A stretch of DNA of 64,000 nt from the NCBI RefSeq assembly GCF_019693215.1, contig NZ_CP081183.1, positions 279,226 through 343,225 on the forward strand, in the 5' to 3' direction. The notes beneath the pieces were generated by a model. The model saw only the letters and a list, made by a program, of their open reading frames with translations. It had not been told where the DNA came from and made no database searches. Of the stretch, positions 62,735-64,000 are shown one piece after another (the first letter of the stretch is position 1; each line of letters begins with the position of its first letter). The stretch comes from Salinarchaeum sp. IM2453. GTDB lineage: Archaea > Halobacteriota > Halobacteria > Halobacteriales > Salinarchaeaceae. The translations under genes were made by a program, and so were the position numbers.

Positions 62735-63670
62735 TTAGTGGTCAGCATTAACACGAGAGAGCCCACATTGCTCAGCATACTCAATAGCTCTTTGATATTC
62801 CTCAGCTGAAATTGACCGATTAATCTGCTCGTATGCTGAACCCTGTAAGACGCGGTGTTGTGGCCGGTATTGAGACATCAGATTCACATATGTTTCCGGC
62901 GAGACCTCATTCGCAATATACTTCAGGATTTGTTTTGTCTGCTCGATATGATTTGGCATAGCGAGATGACGGACAAGCACACCTGATGTAGCAATACCGC
63001 GATCATCGATTGTGAGTGTGCCAACCTGTCGATGCATCTCAGTAAGTCCAGTTGATGCAAGCTTCCAGTAGTCAGGAGCGTCAGAGTATCGTCTCGAGGC
63101 AGTGTCGTCTGCCCATTTGATGTCTGGCATATAAATATCAACAATTCCGTCTAGAAGACGGAGAGTTTCCAACCGTTCGTAGCCGCTACAGTTCCAAACA
63201 ATTGGAATTGAGAGCCCACGTTCACGAGCAATACGGATGCTCTTGACAAGAGCTGGTGTATGATGTGTTGGTGTTACAAAGTTGATATTATGGCAGTCCT
63301 GTTCCTGTAATTCAAGGGCCATTTCTGCAATCTCTGCGGGCGATACTGGGCTGCCGCGTTCTCCTCGACTAATAGCCGGGTTCTGGCAAAATACACAGGA
63401 GAGGTTACAGTGGCTAATGAATATAGTGCCACTACCATGAATGCCTCTGATGGGACGTTCTTCTCCATGGTGGGGAGCATAGGACGCAACATTGACAGTT
63501 ATATCAGCACCACACCGCCCAGATTCATCAGCTTGCCTGTCCACGTTACACGCGTGGCCACAGAGAGTGCATGACTGATACTGATTTTCAAGCCTTCTAA
63601 TACGGCTATGAAATTCTGAGAGTGGAAGTTGCTGATAGCTTGGTTGGTTGGTACTCACACAATCATACAT
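62735..63670 (-). CDS. Radical SAM protein (PflA-related, AmmeMemoRadiSam-like)
   Basis: This 311-residue protein has an N-terminal cysteine motif SCTLCGHACNVDR, then the radical SAM cluster motif HCNLSCVFCQNPAISRG (CxxxCxxC). The SAM domain contains INFVTPTHHTPALVKSIR and IVWNCSGYERLETL. It matches the archaeal family annotated as putative pyruvate formate-lyase activating enzyme (UPF-like) of uncertain target. No glycyl radical enzyme is nearby. It is convergent with sdhB (75 bp between the stops). Confidence 0.85.
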   Translation of the reverse strand: MYDCVSTNQPSYQQLPLSEFHSRIRRLENQYQSCTLCGHACNVDRQADESGRCGADITVNVASYAPHHGEERPIRGIHGSGTIFISHCNLSCVFCQNPAISRGERGSPVSPAEIAEMALELQEQDCHNINFVTPTHHTPALVKSIRIARERGLSIPIVWNCSGYERLETLRLLDGIVDIYMPDIKWADDTASRRYSDAPDYWKLASTGLTEMHRQVGTLTIDDRGIATSGVLVRHLAMPNHIEQTKQILKYIANEVSPETYVNLMSQYRPQHRVLQGSAYEQINRSISAEEYQRAIEYAEQCGLSRVNADH

Positions 63671-63734
63671 ACACTTAGCAGTCCAAAGAGCGTGTCGACG
63701 GATGGTGAGGTAAGGTCTATAAAAATCAGGTAGA

Positions 63735-63820
63735 GCGCCTCGGGGTCGTCGAAAACCCTTCGGTTTTCGTGATCACGAGAATCTCTGATTCTCGAACGAC
63801 TTGACCCCGAGGTACTTCAC
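63735..63820 (-). repeat. Type D element with three-way palindromic insert, copy B
   Basis: Read on the minus strand it starts GTGAAGTACCTCGGGGTC and holds the 54-nt interior found at 55278-55331 with only a few changes. Here the second inner hairpin is perfect (CGAAAACC with GGTTTTCG). The outer stem ends CCCCGAGGC. It lies in the 250-bp gap upstream of the radical SAM gene. Nothing else is seen in that gap. Confidence 0.7.
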
Positions 63821-63922
63821 GCTGTTATCATGAAAAACACGTATAGAGAAAAACCACCAGAAGCAATTACGGTTCTACAAAGATATCAGATAAGGTGTCT
63901 CAAAGCTTGACCTCGGATTAGT

Positions 63923-64000
63923 TCACTGATCCTTTTGTCCTTCAGCGATTTTTTCGACGGTCTCTTCAATTTCCTCTGTTTTTGGTCGGCGATCAACTCG
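63923..64000 (-). CDS. C-terminal end of an unidentified protein (5' part outside window)
   Basis: The last 25 codons of a minus-strand gene are present, reading RVDRRPKTEEIEETVEKIAE then GQKDQ and a TGA at 63923-63925. The charged helix and acidic character fit a genuine haloarchaeal protein end. Nothing more can be said about its identity. Confidence 0.5.
   Translation of the reverse strand, partial: RVDRRPKTEEIEETVEKIAEGQKDQ

Noticed and set aside
1..64000. CRISPR arrays, prophage genes and toxin-antitoxin loci.
   Set aside because: No regularly spaced identical repeats, phage structural genes or paired small toxin-antitoxin genes were seen; the repeats present are dispersed mobile elements.

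Overview
The window is chromosomal DNA from a halophilic archaeon. TFB, aIF5B, RfcL, FEN1, DnaG-type primase, L7Ae, L24e, S28e, L21e, Rpb4/RpoF, NOB1 and KsgA-HemK are all present. The proteins are strongly acidic (D/E-rich), as expected for a salt-in haloarchaeon. The genes are visibly more AT-rich than in most haloarchaea, which with the many palindrome-bearing small mobile elements points to a Haloquadratum-like organism. That is an inference from sequence style, not a database result.

Layout. 1-6.1 kb: 5' part of a RecJ-like DHH protein, a JAMM metalloprotease overlapping FAD synthetase ribL, an aminotransferase, ribH, an SPFH membrane protein and a winged-helix protein with a Tat-like N-terminus. 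6.3-14 kb: tfb, then an aromatic amino-acid cluster: aroD, archaeal DHQ synthase II, ADH synthase and trpA-trpB-trpC. 14.1-15.7 kb: an intact TnpB-only IS200/IS605-type element with higher GC. 15.9-25.3 kb: dnaG, a DUF92 membrane protein, a degenerate cis-prenyltransferase homologue, cspA, an NhaC antiporter, a stress protein, tRNA-Glu(UUC) and a two-gene YeeE/YedE transporter. 25.4-36.8 kb: FAH hydrolase, YprB-like nuclease, ParA/MinD-like ATPase, FKBP isomerase, CYTH protein, FEN1, the operon L21e-RpoF-DUF655-KsgA-HemK, paired MetE-like genes and the ribosomal operon L7Ae-S28e-L24e-Ndk. 37.1-39.9 kb: tmcA broken by two insertions. 40-54.8 kb: biotin carboxylase, a second JAMM protease with a rhodanese, zinc-finger proteins, an XRE regulator, rfcL, malic enzyme, a site-2 protease and secF-secD. 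54.9-64 kb: a tnpB-tail relic, pgi, NOB1-PRC barrel, aIF5B, pdaD, sdhC-D-B without sdhA, and a radical SAM protein.

The most striking content is a set of non-coding, hairpin-rich mobile elements. I recognise a long type (409 and 495 bp) with a conserved left end beginning AG(C/G)GGTAGCGAG and a right end ending GAGG(A/T)(G/A)GTCAA; both full copies sit directly 3' of TTAC. I also see an approximately 49-bp hairpin type and an approximately 75-nt type. The window holds internal before/after evidence for two of them. Removing the 495-bp and 49-bp insertions restores one uninterrupted 758-codon tmcA frame. Removing the 409-bp element restores a 75-nt repeat that matches its uninterrupted relative base for base in length. 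They look like passengers of IS200/IS605 machinery, and as I recall resemble what has been called PATE elements in Haloquadratum. No TnpA is encoded in the window.

Several conserved enzymes look catalytically altered: a MetE-like protein without zinc ligands, a UPP-synthase-like protein without the catalytic Asp motif, and a MinD-like ATPase with Arg for the P-loop Lys. These may be partner or regulatory paralogues.
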